NCBI GenBank assembly: GCA_016794505.1
Contig: JAEUJZ010000020.1
Coordinates: 186,001 to 250,000, forward strand
DNA: 64,000 nt
Reading direction: 5' to 3'
Source of the DNA: Myxococcales bacterium
GTDB lineage: Bacteria > Myxococcota_A > Polyangia > Palsa-1104 > JAEUJZ01
Shown piece after piece: positions 16,848-28,193 of this stretch (the first letter of the stretch is position 1; every line of letters begins with the position of its first letter). Under the pieces are notes generated by a model that saw only the letters and a program-made list of their open reading frames with translations, was not told the DNA's origin and ran no database searches. The position numbers and the translations under genes are program-made.

Positions 16848-18260
16848 CTAACGCGACTGGTTGCGCAGGATCACGACCTTGCTTGCCGACTGACTGATCA
16901 CCGCCAAGTCCAGCTTGCCGTCGCCATCGATATCCGCCGCGCTGAACGCGCTCGGTGCGATGGAAAGCGGAATGCGCTGGCTGCTGTTGCCGCTGACGAA
17001 TGTGCCGTCGCCCTGCCCTGGCAGAACCACCAAGCTGCCCTTGCTGCCGCCGTTTAAGACGATCAGATCGGTGCGGCCATCACCGTTCAGGTCTTCCGCG
17101 AGTGCCATCGCCGGATACTGCGCCGTCGGATAGCTCTGAGCGCTGCCGAACGCCCCCGCCGACTGACCCGGCAGCACCGAGACACCGCCTGTGTTTTCAC
17201 ACACCGCCGTCAGATCCAAGAACCCGTCTTTGTTGAAGTCAAACAGGCTGACTCCCGTCGGGCCGCTGCCCACCATCAGCGCCGGCCCGGCCATCATCAG
17301 CGTGCCGCCGACGCTGGTAAATACCTGCACTGTGTTGTCTTGGTAGCTGCTCACCGCAACATCCGCGCGGCCATCTTTGTTGATGTCTCCTACGGCAATT
17401 CCCGCCGGCAGCGCCGGAGCAGCCACCGTCACAGGCGCGTCCCACATCGCCCCGCCCTTATTCATCAACACACTCAGCGAATTTCCCCCGCGATTCCCCA
17501 CCACCACATCCAAAAGCCCGTCGCTGTTGAGATCCCCCGTAGCGATGGCGAAGGGGCTTTGGCCGACTTGGGTGGTGGCGGTTAGGGTGAACAGGTTGGG
17601 GCCGCTCATGCCGGTGTTGCGCAGGGTGTACATCCGGCTGGCCGAGCCAGCAGCGATCAGCACATCGGGGCGGCTGTCTCCGTCGACGTCTCTTGCCGTC
17701 AGCGCTTCGGGAGGGCTGGGCAGATCGATGCGCTGGATGGATGCGAACAGGCCGCCTGGCTGACCGATAAACAGGCTCAGGCTGCTTTCTGCCGCGTTGG
17801 CGGTCAGCAGATCGACGCGCTGATCCCCGTCGAGATCGGCCAGGATCACGGCCTTGGGGGCCCCTCCCGTGCTGAGGACCGTCGTGTCGTCGAAGCCGAT
17901 CTGTCCGTAATAGTATGAGAACAAGTCCGCCCGACTTGCTTCTGCACCGGTAGCCGATGAGACAGTCACCGTTACGTTGCCAACCTGGCTGCTCGCCGGC
18001 AGGACCGCAGTGATCTCAGAGGCCGAGACGACCTTGATGTTTTCACCCAACACACCATTCCAGCGCACCAGCGCATCTTTGGAAAAGTTGGCGCCGCGCA
18101 GGGTGATGCTCTCGCCGCCCGTGGTGGGCCCGACGGCAGGCTGAATCGCGTGCAGCTCGGGCTTGGGCTCGGATGGATCTGCACTCGCCGCGCCACCGGC
18201 CACCTGTGCGCAGCCAGCCCCTAAAAAAACCAACACCAATCCCAGTGCTCGCCTTGCCAT
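16848..18260 (-). CDS. IPT/TIG plus FG-GAP repeat lipoprotein
   Basis: Surface lipoprotein of 470 residues. Lipobox LGAGC (Cys17), then an IPT/TIG domain (IQPAVGPTTGGESITLRGANF ... NVTVTVSS), then a run of FG-GAP/VCBS beta-propeller blades with calcium-binding-like DxDGDxxxD motifs: LADLDGDQRVDLL, RDVDGDSRPDVLI, GDLNSDGLLDVVVG, GDINKDGRADVAV, FDFNKDGFLDLTA, EDLNGDGRTDLIV and AADIDGDGKLDLAV, seven in all, enough for a full propeller. AGGAG 7 nt before ATG 18260 decides the start. It follows the DUF2252 gene by 41 nt on the same strand and is probably in one operon with it. Ligand unknown. Confidence 0.92.
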   Translation of the reverse strand: MARRALGLVLVFLGAGCAQVAGGAASADPSEPKPELHAIQPAVGPTTGGESITLRGANFSKDALVRWNGVLGENIKVVSASEITAVLPASSQVGNVTVTVSSATGAEASRADLFSYYYGQIGFDDTTVLSTGGAPKAVILADLDGDQRVDLLTANAAESSLSLFIGQPGGLFASIQRIDLPSPPEALTARDVDGDSRPDVLIAAGSASRMYTLRNTGMSGPNLFTLTATTQVGQSPFAIATGDLNSDGLLDVVVGNRGGNSLSVLMNKGGAMWDAPVTVAAPALPAGIAVGDINKDGRADVAVSSYQDNTVQVFTSVGGTLMMAGPALMVGSGPTGVSLFDFNKDGFLDLTAVCENTGGVSVLPGQSAGAFGSAQSYPTAQYPAMALAEDLNGDGRTDLIVLNGGSKGSLVVLPGQGDGTFVSGNSSQRIPLSIAPSAFSAADIDGDGKLDLAVISQSASKVVILRNQSR

Positions 18261-18301
18261 TTTGCTTTCTCCTTGCATCACCGCGGCCGACGCAGCGACG
18301 G

Positions 18302-19795
18302 TCATTCTCTGGATGCGGTCTTTTTGACCACTTCGCGCGAAAACGCCGCATGGTCCGCGGCTACTTGCTGGGCATAGCTCAGCGCCACCTGACGCACGCG
18401 GGCGCGAAAGGCTTCCTGGTTGTTTCCGACGCGCTGAAGAAGCTCTGCCTCAAAGTGAATGGGCACCAGAGCCGCACTGGTGTCGCGATCGGCCCGCGCA
18501 TGCGCGATGGCTAGAACCGCGCCCCAGACCTCGGCCAGCTTGAGCACACGCGTCGGTGACGAGAGCTCGGTCACATCCAGCGTGCCGCGGGCCGGCGTCC
18601 GCTCGCGCACGCTGAAGCGCGTGCCAAACAACAGAAGCGATCCCAGGTGCTCATCCGGCTGCGAGGCCAGCGCACGAGCCGCCAGCACCGTGCGCATCGC
18701 CTGGTCGCCGTTCGTCGCGGCCAAGATCTGATTGCGCACATCCAGGTCAATGAACGGCCAAGGCGACGGCGCCGCCTGCGCTTTGAGATCGAGAACGCGA
18801 TCGTCATCTTCGCTCGACGTCGATCCCTCGATCAGGACGTAGTAACGCGCCATGCCCAGTGAACCCATGCCACCACGCAGGCGCTGCGCGACGCTCTTGA
18901 CGACGAAATACCCCGACCGGCTGCGCAGAGGCTCGGAAAGTGTCGCGACATACCGCGGCAGGCTCGACGTGATCGCGGCAGCAACCGGGGCTTCAACCGG
19001 CAGAATGTCGGGGTGATAGAAATCGAAAACCCGACGCCCGCTGGCCTTGGATGTCAGCTTGTCGAGCATGCGCAAGCGCACAGCCTTGCGCTTGGTCTCG
19101 ACCAGAAAATCGCTGAGCGGGCTCGGCGTGTTGGTGGCGGTAAACGTGCGCGCAAGCTCCAAGTCGTTGTCGCGTACACTGGCCACGGTGTTCAGATAGC
19201 TGCCGCTGAGCGCGTTGAGGATGTTCTCTTCATCACTCGACGAAAACCCGCCGCGCTCACGCAGCAGCAAGATCAAGCTGGCCGCCAGGCGCCACAGATC
19301 GAGCTGATAGTCCCCGATGACGGCATCATCAAAGTCATCGAGTCCGTACACGATGTCATCGCTGCTTGTCGTGATGGCGTTGATGTTTTCGACGTGGCAG
19401 TCGCCGTGCAGCCAGATGCGCGTCTGCTTGCTGGCGCCGAAGTCGCGCAAAAGCGGTGAGCTCGCGAGATCCGCCCAGAAAAGATAGTTGGTCGCGCGAA
19501 AGAAGCTGATCACCGATTCGCTCATCTGCGCAAACTTGTCGGCGCGACGGGCGACAGGCATGGTCGCGTTCCGAGCATCGATTTGCTCAAGAACCCACTC
19601 GCTGCGCGAGCGAGCCTTGGGCGGCGTGGGCTTGGAACGGGCAGGCGTCGGAAGAGCACTGCTTGTCGTGCGACCCTGGGCAGCGCTGATGTGCAGCGGG
19701 CCGATCATACTGACCAGCAGCATCCCCAGAAGGAACAACGCCAGAGCGCGACCGCAGAAACAGCGAGCCCGGCGAAAATAGAAGAGCAGCGTCAT
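18302..19795 (-). CDS. DUF2252 protein with N-terminal signal/anchor
   Basis: Protein of about 497 residues of the DUF2252 family, distantly related to the protein-kinase/aminoglycoside-phosphotransferase fold. Characteristic are FFRATNYLFWADL, WLHGDCHVENINA (catalytic-loop-like HGDxHxxN) and YGLDDFDDAVIGDYQLDLWRLA (metal-binding-like DxDD). Unlike the usual cytoplasmic members it begins with a basic stretch and a hydrophobic segment (LALFLLGMLLVSMIGPLHISA), so it is probably exported or anchored. ATG at 19795 is used; an in-frame GTG at 19819 follows AGGAG too closely to be a likely start. Phosphotransfer activity is unproven. Confidence 0.85.
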   Translation of the reverse strand: MTLLFYFRRARCFCGRALALFLLGMLLVSMIGPLHISAAQGRTTSSALPTPARSKPTPPKARSRSEWVLEQIDARNATMPVARRADKFAQMSESVISFFRATNYLFWADLASSPLLRDFGASKQTRIWLHGDCHVENINAITTSSDDIVYGLDDFDDAVIGDYQLDLWRLAASLILLLRERGGFSSSDEENILNALSGSYLNTVASVRDNDLELARTFTATNTPSPLSDFLVETKRKAVRLRMLDKLTSKASGRRVFDFYHPDILPVEAPVAAAITSSLPRYVATLSEPLRSRSGYFVVKSVAQRLRGGMGSLGMARYYVLIEGSTSSEDDDRVLDLKAQAAPSPWPFIDLDVRNQILAATNGDQAMRTVLAARALASQPDEHLGSLLLFGTRFSVRERTPARGTLDVTELSSPTRVLKLAEVWGAVLAIAHARADRDTSAALVPIHFEAELLQRVGNNQEAFRARVRQVALSYAQQVAADHAAFSREVVKKTASRE

Positions 19796-19977
19796 CGAGA
19801 GTCGGCGACCGACAAACACACTCCTTTTGATGGTAACGCGCCGACCCCGTCGGAAGGGAGCGCGATCACCGACCCCGGCAACGAAGCGTGCAAGCCAGTG
19901 AAACGCTTGGGAAAAGCGCAGAGCGCCCGCCTATACAGAAACCAAGAAAATCCATGCTTTCTGGTAAATTGCCGCGC

Positions 19978-20430
19978 ATGGTGACATCCAAAACCCGTCG
20001 TCCGTCGGGAACGCGACGCAAAAACGATCCGCATGCCATCGCGTCCAAGCCCACGCCAGCGGACGCACGGCCCACAAGCAAGGCGGCGGCGCCAAAGAAG
20101 CGCAAGCCGATGACTCTGAGCACGCGTCAGCGCGCGTACTTGCGCGGCCTGGGGCATCACCTGCAGCCAGTGGTGATGCTCGGCAAAGAAGGAATCAGCG
20201 CTGGGCTTTTGCAGGCCTTGGACACCGCGCTGGATCAGCACGAGCTTGTGAAGCTGCGGCTGTCTGAAAACGCGCCCGGCGAGCGACACGAGCTGGCGAC
20301 AGGCTTGGCCGAGCAGAGCGTTTCAGCCCTGGTGCAGGTGCTGGGACGCATCGTGCTGCTGTATCGTCGGCGCCCCGAGGCTCTGCGCAGTCCGCGTCCT
20401 GCGATCGAGCTACCGGCCGATCCCGCGTAG
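19978..20430 (+). CDS. YhbY-like CRM-domain RNA-binding protein
   Basis: Protein of 150 residues. A basic Pro/Lys-rich N-terminal tail (about 45 residues) precedes a CRM domain like that of YhbY, a ribosome-assembly factor associated with pre-50S particles. Signature pieces are LSTRQRAYLRGLGHHLQPVVMLGKEGIS, the GLLQALDTALDQHELVKLRL segment and VLGRIVLLYRRRPE. YhbY is normally about 97 residues, so the basic tail is an extension. ATG 19978 is chosen; 19954 is possible and neither has a clear ribosome-binding site. Confidence 0.88.
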   Translation: MVTSKTRRPSGTRRKNDPHAIASKPTPADARPTSKAAAPKKRKPMTLSTRQRAYLRGLGHHLQPVVMLGKEGISAGLLQALDTALDQHELVKLRLSENAPGERHELATGLAEQSVSALVQVLGRIVLLYRRRPEALRSPRPAIELPADPA

Positions 20431-20494
20431 TCAGCGCTGGATCGCTGCCGCTGCATCCGCTGTCTTCCGCCGCGATTCTCGACGCAGACGCAGC

Positions 20495-21601
20495 CTAAGG
20501 TCTTTCGACGAGCGTGTACTGCGCGAACAAGTTGGTATCGAGATCGACGGCTCGTGCGGCAAGCTCGGGGCGATCCCAGCCGAGTGCTTTGCCCAGACTG
20601 CGCACGCCGGGAGTATCGCTGCGATCGAAGTCACGCACGCGAAAACCAGCGGCTTGCCACTGCGCCTGCGTAAACGGGCTGCGGCAATCGGCATACGGGT
20701 TGTATGGCTGCCCGATGGGCGCAGGCGCCGGACACAGGTTGTAAACCAGCAGCTTGCCGCCTGGCTTGAGCAGCGAAAAAAGCCGCCGCAGATAGTCTTC
20801 ATCCGACATGCCCAGCGAGCGCTGTGTCTTGGGATCGGTGGCTTCTGACGGGTGGATCGTGCCGCGCAAGAGCACGCCGCGACTGAACACCAGATCGAAG
20901 CCTCCGCCGACGGCGGCAAAGCTGGCTGCGTCGCCGAGCAGGCTGCCCAAAAGCACCTGCACACGGCCCGCCACATCGCGGCCATAGATCGGCACGGTCC
21001 CCTGATCACCGGGCTGGCTGTACAGCGCGAGCTGTCCGGGATCCGAAAGCAGGCTGACGGCATCAGCCCCCGCCCCGGCGAGAATTCTCGTCGGGCCGAT
21101 GCTGCGCCCGTGCAGATCCAAGACGCGCCGCCCGATCAGTGCGCTGCGCTCGCCACCGTCTTGCGCAGCAATCTCCAAAAGATGCGCATAGAAAATGGGC
21201 GACTCGCTGGGGGTCGGATTCGCACCGAAGTAATACTCCCACTCATCGACGCTGCGGTCGCCTACGCGACGCGGAACCAGGGCCGAAAGATGTGGCACGG
21301 CGGACAGAAAGTCCTGTGCAAAGCGGCTCTTGTACATCGCTTGTACGGTCTGGGCCTCGCGGTTCATCGCCGCGACAGCAGCCCCCAGCGTCGACGGTGG
21401 CGAGCCCTGTGTCGTCGGCTGCACCTCGGGCCCATGGACGCAGCCCGATAGAAGCCCGGCGCATGTGGCGCAAGCAAGCGCTGCCGACAGCACACGACAG
21501 CGCGCCCGGTGCGCCCAGCGTGAACCATCGGGCAAACCGTCCAACGACGTGCTGGAACGCTCAGCCGGGGTAGGTCCGTGTACACGCAGTCTTTTTCGCA
21601 T
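20495..21601 (-). CDS. lipoprotein with SAM-methyltransferase-like fold
   Basis: Unrecognised protein of 368 residues with an unusual pairing. A hydrophobic segment ends in the lipobox LLSGC (Cys54), suggesting export, while the C-terminal half shows a class I methyltransferase-like pattern: GGGFDLVFSRGVLLRG and LFSLLKPGGKLLVYNL, then FTQAQWQAAGFRVRDFD. The glycine-rich SAM motif I is not obvious. SAM is not normally available outside the cytoplasm, so the domain may bind another ligand, or the lipobox may be misleading. An in-frame GTG near residue 37 would give a shorter, more typical lipoprotein signal. No neighbour suggests a role. Confidence 0.7.
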   Translation of the reverse strand: MRKRLRVHGPTPAERSSTSLDGLPDGSRWAHRARCRVLSAALACATCAGLLSGCVHGPEVQPTTQGSPPSTLGAAVAAMNREAQTVQAMYKSRFAQDFLSAVPHLSALVPRRVGDRSVDEWEYYFGANPTPSESPIFYAHLLEIAAQDGGERSALIGRRVLDLHGRSIGPTRILAGAGADAVSLLSDPGQLALYSQPGDQGTVPIYGRDVAGRVQVLLGSLLGDAASFAAVGGGFDLVFSRGVLLRGTIHPSEATDPKTQRSLGMSDEDYLRRLFSLLKPGGKLLVYNLCPAPAPIGQPYNPYADCRSPFTQAQWQAAGFRVRDFDRSDTPGVRSLGKALGWDRPELAARAVDLDTNLFAQYTLVERP

Positions 21602-21711
21602 GATGGATAGTGTTTCGCAGTCGCCACCAGCCCGTCAATCGCTGCGCAGCGACGATTGAATTTGCCCCTGAAGTGAGCGATAGTGCGAAAGAAGTACTCT
21701 CGGCACGTCGC

Positions 21712-22305
21712 ATGTCCAGCTTCCAAGAGCGCCACCGCAAAGAGGAAGATCCGTTTGCGCAAGAGGCGCCCCAGAAAGAGGACGCGCTGCTGCACGCCCA
21801 CGCCATGCGCGAGCGCGAAGAGGAAGATGCGCGCCAAGCGGCTCTGGCTCTGAACGTGCTCGCGGCTGCGAAGGAAGCGGCTCCACATGTGCAGGCAGAG
21901 CTGCCGCAGGATGGCCAGCTTTCGCAGGAATCGGCAGAGCGCTTGTTCCAGCACTACGTCGAAAAGAACGAAGAGGAAGACGGCGAAGAGGAAGAGACGC
22001 AGACCACGGCTCAGCCGGATGTGCGGCAGCGCTCGCGCGAGGTGTGGCGTCGATCGTCCCAGGACGTCACCGACATGATCCAAGAGGGCATGGACGGTGA
22101 CTTCGTGGCCGATTCGATGATCGTGGCCGCGGATCTCGACACCCATCCAGCAGGTGGGCAGGACGATGCGTGGCGCGACGATGGCATCGACAACTGGACC
22201 GGTCGCAGGCGACGACGCGGCGACAAAGGTCCGCCCGCCGATCCGCTGGCCCCGTCGGAAGCGCAGCCTGCTGAAGAACGCACGCAGAACAAGGAGTCAC
22301 GATGA
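21712..22305 (+). CDS. hypothetical acidic Glu-rich protein, first gene of ALDH-AAA+ operon
   Basis: Unrecognised protein of 197 residues, strongly acidic and helical: KEEDPFAQEAPQKEDALLHAHAMREREEEDARQA near the start and EEDGEEEETQTT in the middle, followed by VWRRSSQDVTDMIQEGMDGDF and an RRRRRG patch. No signal peptide or membrane segment, so cytoplasmic. Its stop codon overlaps the start of the aldehyde dehydrogenase gene (ATGA at 22302), which couples their translation. It may be an adaptor for the AAA+ protein made from the same operon, but that is speculation. Confidence 0.65.
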   Translation: MSSFQERHRKEEDPFAQEAPQKEDALLHAHAMREREEEDARQAALALNVLAAAKEAAPHVQAELPQDGQLSQESAERLFQHYVEKNEEEDGEEEETQTTAQPDVRQRSREVWRRSSQDVTDMIQEGMDGDFVADSMIVAADLDTHPAGGQDDAWRDDGIDNWTGRRRRRGDKGPPADPLAPSEAQPAEERTQNKESR

Positions 22306-23875
22306 GCGCACGCGTTGGAGGACTGATCGCAGGGCGCGGGCGACTCAGCGGCGAGCGCTTCTTTTTGCCGAGCGAGCTGCGCGGTGAGCTGATCAGTCGT
22401 TCGCCCATCGACAGCGAAGACGTGCTGGGGCGCTTTCCATTTGGTGTCGAAGACATTCAGGAAGCGGTGATCGCAGCGGCTCGCGCGGCTCGCCCATGGG
22501 GGCAAGAGACCGTCGGCGTGCGCGTGCGTGCGTTGGCCGGTATCCGCACCGAGCTATCGCGCGCTGCGCCGGATCTTTCGCTGTGCCTTGTGCGCGAGAC
22601 CGGACGTCCCACCTGGGAATGTCAGCGCGAAGTGCAGGGCTTGATCGGTCGCCTGGATCAGCTATCGAGCCTCGCCGAAAGTGTCCTTGCGGACCGCGTT
22701 CCCGAGGGACTTCCCGGCCGCGTGCGCAGCCTGCCCTTGGGGGTCGTGGCCGTGATCAGCCCGGCCATGCTGCCGTTGGCCACTGCCCACACGCATATCA
22801 TTGCTGCCTTGCTGGCTGGCAACAGCGTTGTGTGGAAGCCGAGCCCACTGTGCCCGGCAGCGGCGCAGCGCTATGCCGAGATCGTCTTTCGTGCCGGCCT
22901 TCCCGCGGGCGTGTTCAACATGATCCAAGGCGATGACGCCGTCGGATATGAGCTGGCCACGCACCCGCAAGTGGACGGCATCGTGTTCACCGGGCGCAGC
23001 GAAAACGGCCATCGACTGCGGCGGGCGCTGGGTGATCGCTACGACGTTCAGCTGGTGCTGCACATGTCGGCCAAGAACGCCGCCATCGTGCTCGAAGATG
23101 CAGATCTGCCCAGCGCTGCCTATGAAGTCGCCACATCCGCGATGCTGTCGAGCGGCCAGCGCTGCACTGCAACGTCGCGCGTCCTGGTTCACGAAGCGGT
23201 GGCGGCCGAGTTCAGCGATCTTCTGTTGTCGACGCTGGATACACTTCGCGTTGGCCCGCCTGTGATCGCTGGTGCCGCGGGACTGCCACCAGGGCAAGCC
23301 GAGCCCTTCATGGGGCCGATGCTTTCCCTTGCGCGCATGGAATCGTTTCTTGCCGCCTGTGCGCAGGCGAGCACGCAGGGTGCAGAAGCGCTGCGGCCGG
23401 CACAGCGCGTGGCGACAGCGCGAGCAAATGGGGCATTTGTCAGCCCAAGCTTGCACCTGATTCGTCAACGTCAGCCCGGCGCCGCGTATCAAAGAAACGA
23501 GCACTTGGGTCCAGACTTGGCGCTTTATCCCGTGGTTGACATCGACGATGCGCTGCAGCTCTGCGACAGCGGGCCGTATGGGCTGTGTGCATCGTTGTTT
23601 ACGGCCTCGCCGCTGCGCTGGAAGCGCTTTTCGGAAGAAGTGCGCGCCGGCTCGCTGTTCTGGAATCGCGGTACTGCAGCGCCATCGGGGCGCTTGCCGT
23701 TTGGAGGCGAAAAAAGCAGTGGCCACGGCGGTCGCGGTGGTGCCGACGCCATCGTGGCTCTGCGGCGCCAGGTCTCGCTGCTGGGACGCCAACGCGAGAC
23801 GCCCGAGCGCCTGCCCGGAAGCGAGATCCATTCCTCTGCCCATTCTCATCGACGTGAACAGAACGAAGGGTCCAC

Positions 23876-23879
<4 letters not shown>
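22302..23879 (+). CDS. aldehyde dehydrogenase homologue with altered active site
   Basis: ALDH-superfamily protein of 525 residues, closest in overall pattern to succinylglutamate-semialdehyde dehydrogenase (AstD)-like members. The fold is complete: LPLGVVAVISPAMLP, the cofactor-binding SVVWKPSPLCP and GIVFTGRSENG, the catalytic Cys288 in SSGQRCTATSRVLV, and an NRGTAAPSGRLPFGG C-terminal segment. However the usual oxyanion Asn (position 156, normally PWNFP) is Met and the general-base Glu (position 254, normally ELGG) is His, in LHMSAKN. CoA-acylating ALDHs also lack this Glu, so altered chemistry or a non-catalytic role is possible. No arginine-catabolism genes lie nearby; the stop overlaps the AAA+ start (ATGA at 23876). 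Confidence 0.85.
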
Positions 23880-26104
<2,225 letters not shown>

Positions 26105-26150
26105 TCCATTCCTGCTTCGCGGCCGATCCCGCGCGGCTGCGACACTCCGT

Positions 26151-27434
26151 CTAGTACACGCCGGGGATCATTCTCCAGGGTACTTTCCGTCGATACTCAT
26201 CCCAGTCAGCGCCATAGCGCGCGGCGCAGTGACGATCGTCGCGCCGCTCGCGATGGATCAGCAGGACCGAAAAATAAATGAAATAGAAGTACGGCAGCAC
26301 GTGCCCAAACTTGCACGTCAAGCACCAGGCCAAGCCCATCATCAAGTCCCCGGTGTAGTTCAAGTGACGCGCGATGCCCCAGAAGCCGGATGTCAGAAGC
26401 TGCGTGCCGCGGGCGGTGCGAATGAACGTCGGGCGCTTGCCCCAGATCGGCGCGGTAGGGCTCTGGCGAAAGCGATGCTTCTGCAGGTTTGCGCTGCGGA
26501 ATATGAAGTATCCCGCCGCGTTCAGAGCGACGATGCCAACCGTCGCTGGCAAGGGCAGCTCATGCGCGTGGCGAACCAGGTACTGCGCCTGCAAAGAAAA
26601 CGTAAACGGCACCCACACCAAGCAGCCCCACGACAGCATGAAGCCGAAGCGCTCGTGACGAATGTCCCACGTCGACAGGATCGCTTCTTCGTGCAGGAAG
26701 TAATCGGCGACGTAAAAGAAGTGAAAGATGCAGACCAGAAACATCGGCGCGCTGATGCGTCCGTGCAGCTCAAGCTGCTGCGCTGCCAGCGATAGATCGA
26801 TCAGCACCCACAAGATCAGGCCGGGGCGCGACTCGCAAAAGAACTTGAGATCCAGCGATCCCAGGCGTGGGTTCAGAACAACCCCCGTGAAGAAGTCGTG
26901 AAAGAAGCCGCCGCGACGTTCTGCGCTCGGGGCCGTTTTGTGCAGCGAAGGAAAGACGTACAGGTACAGCGCAAAGATCAGCGAGCCAATGTTGGCAACG
27001 CTCAAAATGGCGCCCAGCTCGTCGGCAAGCAGCGTCGCCGGAATCACGCGTCGCCAGATCAGAACCAGCACCACAAGCAGGGTCAGCCACCAGGAAAACC
27101 AGCCGTTCAGGCGGTACTTGAGCCGCGTTCCATCATCGAGCGGCGCCCCCGGAAACCAGCGTCCCGGCGCGAACAGCTGCAGAAAAAGCTGCGCGCCCAC
27201 CCAGATCGAATAGATCGCGGCAGCCTTCCAGGTCGGCAGGGGCACTTCGCGCAGAAGCTCGCCAAGCTGGGTGCGCGACGTTGGAAACACCAGAGCGCCC
27301 CCGTGATAGCGCATGCAGATCCACAGGTAATAGACGACGGCGGGCAGCGCGACGAGGCCAAGCGCGAACTCTAGGCCCAGCCCGGCGCGACGGGCGCTAG
27401 CTGAGGCTTCATTGTGAGCGGCAGAAGAGGACAT
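26151..27434 (-). CDS. ERG4/ERG24-family sterol reductase (Delta14-type)
   Basis: Integral membrane sterol reductase of 427 residues, about ten hydrophobic segments, of the ERG4/ERG24/DHCR7 family. It would reduce a sterol double bond using NADPH. The family signature is clear at the C-terminus: LLTSGFWGIARHLNYTGDLMM, a long polar-aromatic tail HRERRDDRHCAARYGADWDE, and YRRKVPWRMIPGVY. Upstream are LYVFPSLHKTAPS and DYFLHEEAILSTWDIRHERFGF, the latter typical of ERG24/DHCR7. Sequence does not separate Delta14, Delta7 and Delta24(28) reductases firmly. It lies 35 nt after the ERG2-like gene, on the same strand, so the pair forms a sterol operon. Confidence 0.9.
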   Translation of the reverse strand: MSSSAAHNEASASARRAGLGLEFALGLVALPAVVYYLWICMRYHGGALVFPTSRTQLGELLREVPLPTWKAAAIYSIWVGAQLFLQLFAPGRWFPGAPLDDGTRLKYRLNGWFSWWLTLLVVLVLIWRRVIPATLLADELGAILSVANIGSLIFALYLYVFPSLHKTAPSAERRGGFFHDFFTGVVLNPRLGSLDLKFFCESRPGLILWVLIDLSLAAQQLELHGRISAPMFLVCIFHFFYVADYFLHEEAILSTWDIRHERFGFMLSWGCLVWVPFTFSLQAQYLVRHAHELPLPATVGIVALNAAGYFIFRSANLQKHRFRQSPTAPIWGKRPTFIRTARGTQLLTSGFWGIARHLNYTGDLMMGLAWCLTCKFGHVLPYFYFIYFSVLLIHRERRDDRHCAARYGADWDEYRRKVPWRMIPGVY

Positions 27435-27469
27435 GTGCAGGGACTCTCCAGACGATTTGGCGCGCGGCT

Positions 27470-28030
27470 TTACAGCGTGCGGCGAAGAAGCGAGCGCAGC
27501 GTCAGTTGGCTGTAACGCAGCAAGGTCTTGCCCAAGATCGCGGCATCCATGGCGCGAAACACCGAGTCTCCAAGCGCCGTCGGCAGGCTGGTGAAGATCG
27601 GCCCGCGAGCGTACTCAAGCATCCAGGTGTCGGGCTGAATGCGCACGGCTTTGGTGACGCCTGGCGGCAGATGCACAAGCTCGCCCACCTGCGAAAGCTT
27701 GGCGACGCTGGGATCGCGATCGGTGTACGTCGTAAACGATCCGCGCAGCATGACGTCCCAGATGTCGATGCGAAAGCGACCGGAAAAGCCTTCGGTGCCG
27801 ATCGGCGTGCCATAGATCAGCACGTACTCGCTCAGCGACGCATGCAAGACGCACATCACGCCGGTTAGACCGCCAGCCAAGTTGAACATCCAGTCGGTGC
27901 GGGTGTCGATGTGGCCGGGATAGGCAGCGGCTAGCTCGTCGACAACGGTGGAACACATGGCATCGAACGGCAGACCGATTGCGCGGCTGCCAATTTCGTG
28001 CAGTCGATGCGGATCGAAGATGTAGCCCAT
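27470..28030 (-). CDS. ERG2/sigma-1-receptor-like sterol C8 isomerase
   Basis: Protein of 186 residues strikingly like eukaryotic ERG2 (C-8 sterol isomerase) and the sigma-1 receptor. It begins FDPHRLHEIGSRAIGLP, has AAAYPGHIDTRTDWMFNLAGG, the hallmark CVLHASLSEYVLIYGTPIGT and EGFSGRFRIDIWDVMLRGSF, and then DTWMLEYARGPIFTSLP and a C-terminal amphipathic helix pair. The two acidic residues that line the ligand pocket in sigma-1 (Asp126 and Glu172) correspond to Asp92 and Glu139. It would shift the sterol Delta8 double bond to Delta7. The N-terminal membrane segment of the eukaryotic proteins is absent. AGGTCACCTGC precedes ATG 28030; co-transcribed with the sterol reductase. Confidence 0.88.
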   Translation of the reverse strand: MGYIFDPHRLHEIGSRAIGLPFDAMCSTVVDELAAAYPGHIDTRTDWMFNLAGGLTGVMCVLHASLSEYVLIYGTPIGTEGFSGRFRIDIWDVMLRGSFTTYTDRDPSVAKLSQVGELVHLPPGVTKAVRIQPDTWMLEYARGPIFTSLPTALGDSVFRAMDAAILGKTLLRYSQLTLRSLLRRTL

Positions 28031-28193
28031 GCAGGTGACCTCGCGCAGGATTCAAGCGGCGACGCAAAGCAGACAGCATGCGGAGACGCCAAAGACCTGT
28101 CAACGCGCGATCCCGCACAGTGCGACTCGGCTCTTTCGGATGGCTTGCGCAGACGCGCCCCATGGCTGGTTCACGTCGCGCTAACATCAGGAC

